NCBI GenBank assembly: GCA_018894105.1
Contig: CM032125.1
Location: 33,775,032 to 33,839,031 of the forward strand
Length of the DNA stretch: 64,000 nucleotides
From: Jacaranda mimosifolia
Lineage: Eukaryota; Streptophyta; Magnoliopsida; Lamiales; Bignoniaceae
Direction of reading: 5' to 3'
Under the pieces are notes generated by a model. That model made no database searches and was not told where the DNA came from. It was given only the letters and a program-made list of their open reading frames with translations. Made by a program: the position numbers and the translations under genes. Shown piece after piece: positions 11,516-24,587 of this stretch; position 1 is the first letter of the stretch, and every line of letters begins with the position of its first letter.

Positions 11516-13219
11516 TGCAGACAGCTTTATATTTAATCCAAAACATATTCGTTCAAACTCATGAGTTTGACCTCTTTTATTTTATTACTAATAAAAAGTC
11601 TATGTAGTAAACGAGTGATTATTTAGCATATAATGATGAAGACACTGTCCTCTTAATTTCTTTTAGATTGGAACTTATGACGCTCTTTTTATCATCATCT
11701 TATTCATTCGATTAATAAAATACATAATAAGACACTGTCCTCTTAATCTATACCGTGGCACTTATCTGTACATATACATAATAAGCATAATATGGATGTT
11801 ATGTATAGTACTATTAGAAGGTTTGTATTTTTGGAAGTCTCTTGATTATATATATATATATATATAATATTATATTTTGTTATTTATAATAATTATAATT
11901 CTTAATTAATTATGGAACAACTTATTATTAATATTTCAAAATTGCTAGTTTATATGTGTAATTAAAGGTCATGATTTTGAGTGTAAGATAATTGTGTAAA
12001 AATATCATCTATAATAGCTTGTTCCCTCTCTTTTAATTGTGCGTGAATTGGTTTATGAATCATGAAATATTATTAAAATATTTCACATTTTGGATTTCAA
12101 ACAATCACGATTGTCAATATCATTTCAAGCTTCATATTTTAATTATTTATTATGATTTCCCTATTTTTCTAAACAAGAAAATGCTATAAATGAGTAATTG
12201 CAAGCACACTGTCAATACGGAGAAATAATGTATATCAATAAAAGAATACACACACATATATATTTATATGTATATAAAATATGTAGACTGTATGTAGAAT
12301 ACAAAATGAAATATTAAATAATTTAACATAATTTTATCCTTACACATGTTCAAGCCTGGGCCCAATAATTAAAGAGGGTTTCCTAATTATAGTCGAATTG
12401 TCATTACATTAAACACTTTTTCATCTCTATTCAATTATGTAGCTGTAAAACAATTATGAGAGGTATAATATAAGGTTCTATGTAGCTTCGAAGGCATAAA
12501 ATAATTATTCTAAAATTGTTTCAAATAAATGCACATTTTCTTCTTTTTTTGGACAGAATAAAATAATTTCCTCTTTTTTCAAATTGGATAGAAAAACAAG
12601 AAAAAATTAAAATTGTAGAGTATAAGAAGAGCAAACAAAAGAAGAAGGAAGAAAGAGAACAACAAAAGAAAGGATAAAGAAAGAACAGAGATAGTGAAGG
12701 CTTAGAATAGCATTTCACTATCAATGTTTTTTGATTAATTAACCATTCAACAAAAATTATAACTTATATTTGTATCATAAGTATTAAATCATATAAAATT
12801 ATGAAATATTTTCATCTTACATAATAATTGACCAATTCATCAAATTCCGTTTTATATGCACAAATCCTATAATTGTGGAGACGAATCCCCATTTTTTTTA
12901 TTTTTTTCTTTTTAATTTTTTTATATCCCTTTCAGCTTTATAATGTCCTATAAATTTAAATATTTAATAAAATATCTTAAAAATTTTATATCAAAAATTG
13001 AAAATCTTCGTCAAAAGTTCTATAGAAGTAGCCAAGACAAGAATGTCTAATACAAAACCTATCAAATCATATATTAGTGACTAAAATTCAACTATATTTT
13101 ATAAGCCTTGAACGATTGTAATATTTAGCAATCACCGAACATGGTTATGTTTTCTTCATTTAAATTCCCCAATTAATGGTTAAGTACATTCCCAGATTAT
13201 TAATTTTTTATGTGTAATA

Positions 13220-13259
<40 letters not shown>

Positions 13260-16200
13260 CGATGATGATGAAAATAAGGGATAATTACACTAATAATATA
13301 TAAATTAGAACATCAATGTTAATTAAAATAATATTAAATTCCCCCCGACCCCCGCCCCCACCCCCCAAATTGGATCTATCTAGAACTCGTTTGGACACAT
13401 TCACAATTCAGAACCCAACAAGACCCCCAACTTAGGTAGCCCAATTTTTTATTCAAACCCAATTCAAAGTTCATTGGATGGGGTTGAAGTTGGACTCATG
13501 AATCTCGGCTCGTTCCTTGCAGACAAAACGTACCTGGAAATGTCGTAATGAGCCGACCCGTCATGTTTGCGTTAATCCAAACCCACAACAAGGGCCCAAT
13601 TCAGCCTGTTTAAGGCCTTGATAAAATAATGATATGTGCTATGCTAGACCGACCCCTACTAAAGCCTATCCGGGCCGTGATGGATTACGGGCTGGCCCAG
13701 CTCTCAGGTTAAGCAAGCCACTTATGGTTTCGCTCCCTTGGCCCATGAGTTGTTAGTTTAAATTATAATTTATATTATTCATTGGTCTCAGAGCAATCTA
13801 AGTAACTTGAGTGAATTACTAGCTTATCGTTGAGCATATTTAAATATTTAGGTAATACAAAATTATTACTTAATTTTAGAAAGTTGTTTATTTATCTATT
13901 TGTTACTAATATGTAATTTCATTCAGAAGTTTGATCATATCCATATTTATTAATTATTTTTAAAAAATTAATGACGAGCGGGGTTTCATGTCCAATCCCT
14001 CATCACCTTGTTCAGTGGTGTTTTTTAAAAAACATAATTGATACAAAAGATATGTATAATTATAAATTCTACAAGTTTTTTTAAAAAAGATAAGTATTGT
14101 AAAATATTAAAAATCACATAAATATAAATTATTATGTATTTTTAAAAAATATAAGTGTTGAAAAAATATGAAAAATTACGTAAGTATAAAATCTTGAATT
14201 TTATTAGACTTAATTTAAAATATTTAAAAAAAATTAGCATCAGGTTGACTAGCGAGTCAGCCCACCTTGACTAGGCCCATATAGCAACCGACTCCTATAT
14301 AAATCTCAAAAATTTAACTTCTCAAGAATCATAGAATACGTAAGGTTATCATATTTCTAAATAGGAGTAACAATCATTCACATATATACATTGGTTTTCA
14401 ATATATTATTATAATATATAGGCAGGGATGCGTGTGGTAACAGTATAATATATAGGTGCATGCCCTGCCTTTCTCCTTTTTTTTCTTTTTTCCTCTTTCT
14501 AATCTACTTTTCGAACAGTATAGTTTTGGCTTCAATATTACTATAATATATAGGCGGGGATGCGCCGCGTGGCAACAATGCTATGGTTCGTCCCCGCCAA
14601 TTTTTTTTTTTTTTTGTTTTATCTTCTGGCAAAATGTAGTTTTAGCTTCAATATGCTTTATATATTTGTACCTGTCATTTTGTTACTTGTGCAGCTAATT
14701 ATCCTTTTTTACAATTAATGTGGGTTCCATATTAAGATCAGAAGAAACATGTTCCGCTTACTTTTGGGTGGAAGAAGCATGCTCGGGGCAGCATTCTTCT
14801 CTGTTTTTTCTTAGGGTTTAGGTGGTGCTTGATTGTGATTTTATTTCCCTCAAAACTCCTGTCTTACTCTGCCAAAACTACCACGAATCTCCTGAAGTGG
14901 CTGAATTTCACCATTTCCTCTGGCGAATCTTCCTTTTTTTTGAAGGTTTTTTTTAAGACAGAAAAAACACTCATCATCAATCTCAACAAGTACAAACATA
15001 GAAAACAATACAAATGAAGACTAAAAGCCTAGATGGGACCAAAATAACCAAAGAAATTCCCCACCAATATCTATGTCTATTTTCCCATACCCCAGCATCC
15101 TCAGTAGATGTGGAACGTGATGTGTTTCTTGGCTACCTTTGAGTTTACTCAGCATACGTGCTATTGGGTTGGCTCGATAAGGCTATTATTCCGGTCGATT
15201 GAGTTTTGGGCGATTCGTGGATGAAGTAAACAAAGTTCAAATTGCTAATTTTTTGCGCGCCGTAAGTTTCTTTCTTTTGGATTTGGCATCAGAACAGAGT
15301 ACTTGTCGACCAATAATTCAGCGAGGCACTTCTATAACTTGGTTGAGTCAATTGCATGATGTTCTGGTAGGGAAACTATGCTGTCTCTGGAGGCTTTAAA
15401 GCAATTGAAGCAAAAGCAAAAGCAAAAGCAAAATCATTTGAGGCTCGAATGATGGTAAATTCGATTTTTCTCTCTCTTTTTCTCTTGGTATAATTTGTTC
15501 TTCTGTAAATTTGAGGTCATGTTCGATTATCTTTTCACATGGATTGGCTCCAATTTTAACTATGTGAAAATCTGAAAAGACTGCATACATGGGCTGACAT
15601 TGAGAATATTGTTGCCTAAGCATATCCTGAAGTTGCTGATTCTAAGTCTTTTTGTCAATGTTTTGGCAAAAATATTTCTTCTTAGATAGTTTAGGTTACT
15701 GTTAATAAATCACTATTCATAAGTATATGTGCTTTCTTTTCATTGTGAACCAATTTATTATACTCCAAAACATTTTAGATATTAACATATAGAAGAGAGA
15801 AGCCAGCTATATGTAGCATCAATTTATAACATGAACAAATATGCATAACTAATTTGGGGCAGAATCTCTTACTTTATGAGATGTTTCTTTTAGATATACA
15901 TTGCACTCTAGATCAAAACGTACAATATACCTATGCTTATTCAAGTATTAAACAAGCTTGTTCGGAAATGTACATTGATTTTCATTTTTCATATATTTGT
16001 TGTTTCTAAAATTCGTGCATTAGATATTTTTGAATTTTTGTAGTTATATTTTAAGGATACCTCTAACTTAATGAACTTCTTTTCACTGAACTATATAATT
16101 TTTAGGACTTTCATTATAATTTTATATTTTAAATATTTCATGACTTATTTAAGGGGGAAAAAATCTTGATATGCATTCGATAGAAAAGAGCTCAACAAAA

Positions 16201-17229
16201 ATTTTGTATAAATTTAGACATCGACCTATTAGTTAATTTGAAATGAACGATGCTTAAATTTTTCATGAATGTCATTGATAAAAGCCAAATTTTTGAGGTT
16301 TTAATTGTTAGATCATACTACTATTCTCTTGCCTTCAACTGTAGCCACTATTTTGGGTTGGGCATCACCCATGCAAGGTGGGATGATAAATCTTACTAGA
16401 GAGGGGTGGGATGATGATTCCAAATTACAATGTTGCTCTCACTTCTTCCTTTCTTTCTCTTTTTTTTTTTTCATTTCTTCTTTTTTATAACAATACAATA
16501 ATTTTATTTATTATATCTTTTTATACCAATGTACTTATATTAAAAATAATATATATATATATATATAATTGTAATTGACGTAATGATATAGATAACAAAA
16601 ATATGTACTCTAAAGTCTTTGAATTTCAAGATTTTGTTTTTCATGTGTAAGGATATTGTATTGAAATGGAGGAAAATTTCTTTATATTTGGGAAGAGGAA
16701 GAAATATTGAATGTGGTATTGGAATGGATAAAAATTAATTTCTTCATTTTAAATATAAAAATATATAAATTTTTTAATTAAGGGCATTTTAGTCTTTTAA
16801 AATTTATCCTAATATGATAATTCATTAAAATAAATATCCAAAATATTTATCTATTTTTATTATTCATATCGTCTCATAAAATAAATATAATATAAAAAAT
16901 ACAAAACTATTATAATTTTACTCTTCAATCTTTAATTTCATCCCATCACTCTACATCCTATATCAAAAAGTGAACGGCGCCTTATAGTTTTGGATGAGAA
17001 GGATAAAAAATGTTAAAGCTAATACTGTATTTTATTTACCTAAGAAGCTAATATTGTATGCGCGAAAGGAATACATTTCAACATGGAAAAATTTGGGAGT
17101 GAAACAGTTTGTTTCCCATCTCAGCTGTTTTTAACTTCACTCTCCTCATTTGGCTCTTCATTTAGGAGAGGAGACACCGCCTTCAGTGATGGTGACTTAA
17201 AAATAAAATTTTGAATACATCAGATGAAG
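11516..17229. other. Long AT-rich intergenic stretch, no gene recognised
   Basis: Contents seen: 'gacactgtcctcttaat' twice (about 11640 and 11730); an AT microsatellite at about 11847-11866; a gat trinucleotide run at 13220-13270; C-rich DNA near 13340-13370; two related blocks of about 70 bp at 14400-14470 and 14535-14600, each with 'ataatatataggNNgggatgcg'; and a short aagcaaaagc run near 15408-15430. Frames of 60-80 codons at 14456, 14829, 15199 and 16305 are low-complexity or have no family resemblance. The 14700-15650 part is less AT-rich and could hide an unrecognised gene fragment. Confidence 0.45.
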
Positions 17230-17375
17230 TTCATAAACAAATCAAACAATCGAAATTGCACAACAGCAGCAGCAGCGCAAGAAAAAACAAATCAAATCAA
17301 ACAATCAAATTGCAAAACAGCAGTCAGCAGTTCATATGCAAATCAAATCAAACGATCGAAATTGCCCTGTGAGTT
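17230..17375. repeat. Three degenerate units downstream of the HDH fragment
   Basis: Three imperfect units containing 'caaatcaaaNcaaacNatc(g)aaattgc' followed by cagcag-type runs are arranged head to tail. They lie just past the stop of the histidinol dehydrogenase fragment (minus strand) and may be its expanded 3' untranslated region. Confidence 0.4.
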
Positions 17376-17451
17376 GTGACACAAGGCAATCAATGGGCCT
17401 TCGCTCTACAAAAGCAGAAACCAACAAAGAGCATTCCAAGCTTACCTCAAA

Positions 17452-18070
17452 TTAGATATTTTTCTCTGCCTTAATGTCCTGCAGTCTCAGAGTTACGGCT
17501 CTCATGGGGGCTTCCAGCCCCTCAAATTCAGCCATTGTTCCTACATAAGATCCAAGATTCCTTAGCCCTTTTTCTGTCAATGACTGGATTGTGATATATT
17601 TCAAGGCATCTAAAGATACTCCACCATACATCCGTCCATAACCGTTAGTTGGAAGAACATGGTTGGTCCCACTTGCAAAATCTCCTACACTCTCAGGGGT
17701 GCATGGACCCAAAAATATAGAACCTGCATTCTTGATGAAAAATTCCCACTTCTCAGCATCTTTCACACTGATAATCAAATGTTAAGGTCCATACAAGTTA
17801 GAAAAAGCAATAGCCTCAACCCTATTGCAAGCAAAAACAGTGAAGCTGTGACTTCATGCTTCTGAAGCAAAGTCCTCGAGGCAGGCGTTTACACTGCTTG
17901 TTGATTTCATCCTCAATTGCGGTTATATCCACACCATCTCCAACAACTACAAGAAAAACTTTACACTGCTTGTTGATTTCATCCTCAATTGCAGTTATAT
18001 CCACACCATCTCCAGCAACTACAAGAACAACTTGGCTAGAAAGAGAATTTAGCATGTCATACCAAACACC
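17452..18070 (-). pseudogene. Histidinol dehydrogenase C-terminal fragment, broken
   Basis: On the minus strand, 17778-17452 encodes 108 residues that match the C-terminus of plant histidinol dehydrogenase (last step of histidine biosynthesis, plastid), including [18 protein letters not shown], with the His of the conserved TNHVLP motif, and a terminal LRLQDI. Just upstream the frame has a TAA where the family has Glu (P-stop-H in place of the usual P-E-H). Further upstream, 18055-17822 carries SQVVLVVAGDGVD and EINKQCK, then shifts frame after LPRG. A 72-bp in-frame tandem duplication (from 17891 and 17963) repeats GDGVDITAIEDEINKQCK. The N-terminal two-thirds of the enzyme is absent. It is a relic, not a working gene. 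Confidence 0.85.
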
Positions 18071-18102
18071 TCGGCGAGCTAGCTAGTTCTATATAGGCAT
18101 TG

Positions 18103-18415
18103 GCAACATTTTTGGAAAACGGCGACAATCAATGCAAAGAGAAAAATGGGGGAGACTATAATCCTTAGCCACATCGGTGAGGGGATCGCAATTGCAAGAA
18201 AAAATGCGATGGGGAAAAGACTACCACTTGCTTGGCTTCTCCTAAACCGCAGGCCTAAACTTTAACATCGTCTTTTGTCAATTGATGATTTTTGGAGACG
18301 TAGGCAATTTTCACATATATTCAAGTGCACATTTCGGGCTCCTGCAGCAGACCACCAGCCAGAAACTGGTATCTCATGAGCAATGCCAGTATTTTTGGGG
18401 ACCGGCGTGTTGAGA
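18103..18415 (-). pseudogene. Four-TM family relic, C-terminal pieces
   Basis: Read on the minus strand, 18240-18103 gives the last two hydrophobic segments of the family (IPSPMWLRII and then FQKCCQC). A second piece at about 18415-18345 matches the 3' end of the gene at 60008. The spacer around 18251-18300 (aactttaacatcgtcttttg) also occurs downstream of that gene at about 59420. The pieces are therefore shuffled 3' ends of a family member. No start and no full frame remain. Confidence 0.65.
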
Positions 18416-18654
18416 TATCACGTTAATTATTATTATTATTATTAAATGGAAGTTAAGGATGAAAAGGCCAAATTTATTTTTGCCTCTAAGAGATTTGGAT
18501 GGAGAAACAAAGTTCATTTTGACTTCCTAAATTAAGAGATATGAATGAAGAAGTATAGTTCATCTTGATTTCTTACACTATTACACTTTGATGTCTATAT
18601 GTATGTGTGTGTAGTATGCATTAAGCATAATTGTAGAGAGGGAGAGAGGAGGAG

Positions 18655-18941
18655 AGAATATGCTGAGAGGGGATCATAATTGCGAGAACAAAAGCAGCCG
18701 CAAAAAAGGCCATTCCAATTTGCCTGAGGAGATTGGCAAATCTACCACCCGGACCGGCGTTGAATTTCTCGAGAAAAGTGGTGGCAAAAGCACAAGTGAT
18801 GGAGAGGGAAAAGAAGTGAAAGGAAAGGAGAATTGAAGAAGTTTTTGCTCATTTTGCAACTGGAGAAATAGCAGCAACGAACTCCACTACTGATGTAAAG
18901 CATAGAGAAAGAAGTAAACCTGAAAATTTATAATTGGGTGA
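18655..18941 (-). pseudogene. Four-TM family relic, middle part
   Basis: On the minus strand this encodes, in changing frames, the middle of the family: the NYKFSG entry to TM1, then TITCAFATTF-like TM2 sequence, EKFNAGPGGRFANLLR and the start of TM3. A frameshift after TM1 and a missing end make it non-functional. It stands head to head with the plus-strand relic that begins at about 19002. Confidence 0.7.
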
Positions 18942-19001
18942 ACTCCACTACTGATGTAAAGCATAGAGAAAGAAGTAAACCTGAAAATTTACAATTGGGT
19001 G
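18880..19001. repeat. 61-bp tandem duplication at a pseudogene junction
   Basis: Two almost identical 61-bp units begin with aactccactactgatg at 18880 and 18941; one base difference was seen (tataattggg versus tacaattggg). They lie exactly where the minus-strand relic meets the plus-strand relic, so the duplication probably arose during that rearrangement. Confidence 0.85.
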
Positions 19002-19317
19002 GCTATTTCTCCAGTTGCAAATTGAGCAAAAAAATCTTCTTCACTTCCCCCTCTCCTTTCACTTCTTCTCCCTCGCCATCACTTGTGCTTTCGCCACCTC
19101 AATTCTCGAGAAATTCGTCGGCGATGGCACCGAGACTAAATTGGCCACTCTGCTCAGGAAAATCGGAAAAGCTTCTTTTGCCGCTGCGTTCTTTATCGCA
19201 ATTATAATCCCCTCCCCGATGTGGCTGAGGATTGTGGCCTCTGCCATTTTCTTCTTCACACTGGTTGCCGCCGTTCTCCAAAAATACTGCCAACGCCCAG
19301 ATTCCATCCGCTAACCG
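19002..19317 (+). pseudogene. Four-TM family copy, 5'-truncated
   Basis: From ctatttctccagttgcaa onward the plus strand encodes the second half of the family without a stop until 19314: HFPLSFHFFSLAITCAFAT (TM2), TKLATLLRKIGKASFAAAFF (TM3), IIPSPMWLRIV and TM4, ending QKYCQRPDSIR. The N-terminal region and TM1 are missing because the sequence inverts at this point. The 99-codon frame at 19015-19314 uses an internal ATG and is unlikely to be a real start. Recent decay by truncation is the simplest reading. Confidence 0.7.
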
Positions 19318-21599
19318 GCTTTCTCTGTCCATCATACCTAAAATATTTTCTGCACCGCCCTTTGTAAAAAGCCATCAATATTTTTGATAATATTTGTAAA
19401 TGTGTAGTAATAGTTTTTATATTTTTTATTATCTATATTATTATAAAAAAAATCTTTAAAATAAAAGTAACAATATCAAATTTTTCGTTATCTTATAAAA
19501 AATTAATATAAATCAAAAATTTAGGGGGAAATGACTTAAACTTCCTTGAAATAAATTTTTATATCTACAAAAAATAATTTTTCAATCTAACAAACCTATT
19601 TCACAAATTTTTTATTCTAAAAGTCCAACTATTGACTTTTCTTCTATCTTTGCACAAAATTATCCTTGAATATTTCGCATTAGAATTTCTTCTTCTTCTT
19701 ATCATCATCATCATCATCATCATTAGTGAGAATATGTAGAAAGTTTTTACATATATTAAATTATCTTATATTAAATTAATGAAACACAATTAGACCTATG
19801 GATTTAAAAAGCCCTTTCATATTCACGTTTTTCTTCTTTACGCATTTTGGTTATTTGTCAATTTTTCTATATGTTTGCAATTTACATGTGTGAATTAAAA
19901 GACGAAATAAAAAAATTAGGGGGAAAAAAAAAAAAGTTCTAAGCTACTTTTTCAAATATTTGCATCATACCCATCAAATACGTGTTATCTTCTTACACGT
20001 ATTAATTGTTTCCATATTAGTTATTGTTGATAATTTATGTAACCGAGAGAAGATAGTAAAATAGGTTTTTTCTTAGCCTATAATTAGTAATTATATTCCT
20101 GATATCCAATATTATTAATAAAGCGTACATTTCTTTTTTAGTATTTTTGTGTGATGTATTTAAAATACTTTTATTTTTTCAATTCTCATAATTATAATTT
20201 ATATACTAATTATTATTTATAATTCATTCATTTTATACTCATAATTGTCATTTCTATCATAATTTTTCTATTATTATATTAAAAAATTAAATAAATAACA
20301 AATGTTATTTAAATATTAATATTATATAAAAATAAATATTTATTTTATTTAACACAAATATCAAATGTGTCAAAATTACTAATAAAAAATAATTAGTTGT
20401 AAGGATTGATTAATATGTCAAACGTGTACCATTGCCCTGTGCCGCTTTCAGATAGCACAATTTCTTAGTTCGTATTAATGCAATCTTGTAATGTTTCTTT
20501 CTTTCTTTCTTTCTTTCTTTTTTCTCTTTAAATTTATATTTTATTTTTTCCACATGCACTCAGACTAGACTCATTAGGATTTAAAATCCAACCTCCCAAA
20601 TTCGTGTACAAGGAACATGAAATAACTTCTAAAATAGCTATAAATCATATTATGTTTAGACCCATTTTTTCAAAAAATTAGAAAAATAAAAAAAAATCAT
20701 ATTTTGCAAAAATCGTTTAGACCGACTAGTCGGATCAGTGAATTGGTGAACCGTTCATTAGTTTTTAATAAAATTATTATTATTATTTTTATTTTTTTGG
20801 TCTTAGTATAAAGTTTAAAAGTTAATGTACACTTCACAAGTTATTTTAAAAAAAAAAAAAAAACCTTAATTTATAATTTAAAATTAATTTATACATTCTC
20901 AACTTTAAACTTTAGACTAAATATATTTAAATTGTTATGATCATTTATAACATAAATTATGAAATTTAAATTATAATGTTAGATAATATCATTTAAACTC
21001 TTCATGTTTTATATTTTGGCATTTTATTCATTTTAAAGTGATAGATATAGTATAAGTATATATATATATTATAATTATGATATCACGACTCAATTGCGGT
21101 TCAATTAAGATCCGACAAATGGTTGAACAAGTAAATCGTGAACCAATAAATTTTTTGATTTAATGAACAGTTCGATTTTTCAAATACTGGACGTACGTTT
21201 TGCAACTTCGGCTCAATTATTTGTAATAAGGAGAACAGCCACGTTCCTATATTCAATTGGCCCATTCCTAATAATATTTTTAACTTTTTTTATTTATATA
21301 AATACATCACGAGTTCGTTAGAGACAAATTTTCAACCTTATGCTTTATTTGTAGGATTATTGCCATCAAATCCTAATTTTGTCGGCTCAATGTGGGCTTG
21401 GGCTGTATAATTTTATCGTTAGTCCTAATTCTGTGGGCTGGACCACCATTAGGCCCCAAATGTTTAATATACATCAAAACTATATACATTGCACATCTCT
21501 CCTCTTTTAACTCTGATTTTTAGGAAGATCCATTCTCTGCCCCATCTTAAATGTTCTCTCGGATAATAAAATTTTGTTAAAGTTATAAATTCAAACTAT
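19318..21599. other. AT-rich intergenic, no gene seen
   Basis: Contains a tcatca run near 19703-19722, a tttc tetranucleotide run near 20496-20520, and long A and T tracts. Every frame is closed. No RNA gene or transposon terminus was recognised. Confidence 0.5.
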
Positions 21600-22480
21600 T
21601 TTTTATAAAATGGTAAAAAAATTCATAATCAAAAGGCATATCAAAGTTCATTTTATAATTTAAAAATGGCACAAGATTTAAATTTCAATGATTTGTATAT
21701 TTATACAATAAAATTAGTACATTTAATTTTATATTTTAAAATTTTGAAAATAAAATATTAAAAAAAATATTCTAATATGTAATTAGAAATCATTTAAACT
21801 AGGAAAATTCATTTTTTAGTTAATGGAAAAAATTTGAATGTTATTTACGTGTAATTTATGTAACAAATTCGTAGAATTTAGTTTATAAATTTTAAAATTT
21901 GAAATAAAAAACATCATAAGACTATTTTAATTTAGAATTAATAATTAATTAAATTGAATACGTATAACAAAAAATTCATTTTAGTTTATATACTGTGAAA
22001 AATTAAGTTTTAGTTATTATACAACATCAATCACTACTTTTAATTTATAACCTTCAAAATTCTAAAAATAAAATGTTAATCAAAATTAACATAATCTGTA
22101 ATCAAAAAATTTGTTAACTCAAATACATGTAATAAAAATTTTACTTTTAAGTTTAAGCAAAAATTAAATTTCAAATATATGTAATTTATACTACAAAATT
22201 CAAATATTGTAACTTATAAATTTCAAATTTTGAAATATAAAATATTAATAAAAATTGATTTTAGTATGTAATTAACAAATTTTAAATTAAATATGTATAA
22301 TTAAAGTGTTTTAAGTTTAAATGGGGAGGAAAGTTAAATTTCAATTATGAAAAATTTATTCAATAAAATTCAAAAATTGTAATTTATAAATTTCAAAATT
22401 CCAAAAAAGAAATAAAAGACTATTTTTCATATGTAACTAACAAATTTTAAATTAATTATGGTACAATAATTTAGCTTAGT
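21600..22480. repeat. Degenerate ~165-bp AT-rich tandem array, about five units
   Basis: A marker block of the form 'ttataaattt(c/t)aaaattttgaaaataaaa' recurs with core positions near 21740, 21896, 22058, 22227 and 22398, giving spacings of about 156-171 bp. Between the blocks the order is kept: 'atgtaattaacaaattttaa', then 'gtataataaa', then 'aagtttaa', then a 'gtaatttatactacaaaattc' string. The units are strongly diverged. The period lies in the range usual for plant satellites, but the array is short. Confidence 0.55.
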
Positions 22481-24123
22481 TTAATTTGGAAATTATTTTG
22501 GCAACATTTTCTACCTGAAAATACAATTCCTAAATCTCAGAATCATTATTCTTCTCAAAATATATCTCATGCAGTTTCTTCATCTCAAAAACATTTATTA
22601 TAAAATGTTTCAGAATCATCCACAACTTCATATCACTTCCCCTATTATATATCAACTCTCATTATTATAATTTTTCTCATAACCAGTTACATATTCGATT
22701 CTCATTCTTATTTTTCTGAAAACATAAATTCTCAATGAAAAAGGAAAAATCATCCTCCAAGCAATCACTCCTTATCTATCTAAAAGATTTTATGAAATAT
22801 TTTTAAAATTGAAAAGATACTGAATACTATTTCAAAAATAAGCTTTTAAGTATTTTGATATAAAAATTTAAAACTTATAAAATGTCAGTAAAACAATTAA
22901 TTGTATAAGTGACTAATACAATTACAATTAATAGAGTTTATTAAAGCTTAAAAATAAATTAAGAACTCATTATTTTTAAAAAAAATAATTTATGTATGAC
23001 ATCTTGTAAACTTTTAATATGATGACATTGTGAAAAAGTTTATGAGCACACTTAAACAATACCATGTTAAATATTTTTGGTACTTTATATTGATTTAGAA
23101 TTTTTTTATTTTATTATTATTATTGTTATTATTATTATTATTATTTTTTTATTTTTTTATTTTTTTTGATATTTACATACCGTGTTAGCTTGTTGATACC
23201 TTGATATCAATGATATACGTCGTCTAACTGGTGGATTCTTTCAGAAGGAGAGTGAATAAAATATGTGGCATTATTAAATGAAGTCAATTTCATTGATGTT
23301 TTGTATAATCCATTCCAGATATTTTGCAGAGGAAACATGAGATAACACTTTGAATGTTTTTTCATGAGTTCAATTCTGAGCACTTTAAATCTGTTATTTC
23401 ATTTTATATTTTATCTCTTATTTTAATTTTTAGTATTTATTTTAAATGTATTTGATTTTTAATTAATTATTTTCATAAAAAATATTTAATATACATATTA
23501 TATAATTATAGAATGAAATAAGAAATAAAATAAAGAATTTAAGCAAAATTGTGAGCCCAATAATTAAGGAGGGTTCATAAAACATATATATAATTATTTG
23601 TCCTGATTAATTGTTATTACAATTTGACAAAGGACCACTTTCTTCATTTGGCATCGCTTTAGAAACTCACATCTGCGTTTCCACAATCAGTCTCCAAAAC
23701 ATTTATGACAGTATAGAATTCAATGCTTATTAAATTAGTCAAAAAAAGAGTATGGCTCCACATATATATAACAACAAAAACACAAAATAAAATAATACAA
23801 AAAATCAACACCAAAAACAGTACTCTCATACTTTGAAAGATTTACAATGAATGGATTCTTTCATATGCGGAGATAGACAGTGACATTATGGGGTCACGAC
23901 ATTCGTTATTGTTACTTTTAAGAGTTTTTCATTAATGGTATCCTGACTTTGGTTTTCTAAGGAGGGTTGCCTTCCCACCTATGCCGCCGATGCGTGAAAC
24001 AAAATCATACATACCCCCCCCCCCCCCCCCTACATTTGTTTTGTTGGAAAAAAGACATCTATGGTTATAGGACATTCACCTCTACAATTAGTATTTAATC
24101 TCCATTTGTTATTCACTCAAAAA
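22481..24123. other. Intergenic with a MITE copy and a poly-C run
   Basis: Between 23380 and 23545 lies a relative of the MITE at 11325: same 'ttttaattaattatttNcataaaaaatatttaat' core and an 'aataaaataaagaattta' right end. A run of 17 C's lies at 24014-24030. No gene was recognised. Confidence 0.45.
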
Positions 24124-24312
24124 GGGAAAATAGCAATTTTAGTCCTTCAACTTTCACTAACATTCACATCGGTCAATTTTAGTTTTGAATTTGCGAAAAT
24201 GTTTGGACTTTGAGGAATTTTTTCATATTACGTCCATTTTTTTGCAATTTGAGTTTATCGGGCCAATATTTATCCAATTGGCGCTTTTTTTGTCCAATTA
24301 TCCTTAATTGGT

Positions 24313-24504
24313 TTAGGATTTGAGGGTTTTGTGACACGTGGTAAGAAATAAAGCAAAATGAAAGGAAAAGGGTAAAAACCGTACATATGGAGAAGGGGTA
24401 AAATCTGAATCATTCCCAAATCTCTTCAAGCCATTTTCAAAATTCTTGAAGCCATCTCCAAAATCGTCGAAGGCATCTCCAAATTTCTTCAACCCATCAC
24501 TCAT
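24313..24504 (-). CDS. Small ORF with a seven-residue repeat, doubtful gene
   Basis: Inside the Mutator-like element, the minus strand opens with MSDGLKKFGDAFDDFGDG and continues with further units. The pattern is four heptads of the type D-G-(L/F)-K-x-F-G, from a 21-bp DNA repeat at about 24405-24500. The repeated part would form an amphipathic, charged helix with Phe at two fixed positions. After it the frame runs into TIR sequence and ends, so the C-terminus is not conserved protein. It may be a captured exon or a chance expansion. No function can be assigned. Confidence 0.25.
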   Translation of the reverse strand: MSDGLKKFGDAFDDFGDGFKNFENGLKRFGNDSDFTPSPYVRFLPFSFHFALFLTTCHKTLKS

Positions 24505-24587
24505 CTCCGAATTTATTGAAACCTAAAGAGTAGGAAAAAGTTAAGATAATGGTGTTGTGCGAATTGAAAGGGCTATAACCGTCAGTA

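Noticed and set aside
17856..18086. 76-codon plus-strand ORF opposite the HDH fragment
   Set aside because: It is the antisense shadow of the HDH homology and follows the 72-bp duplication.
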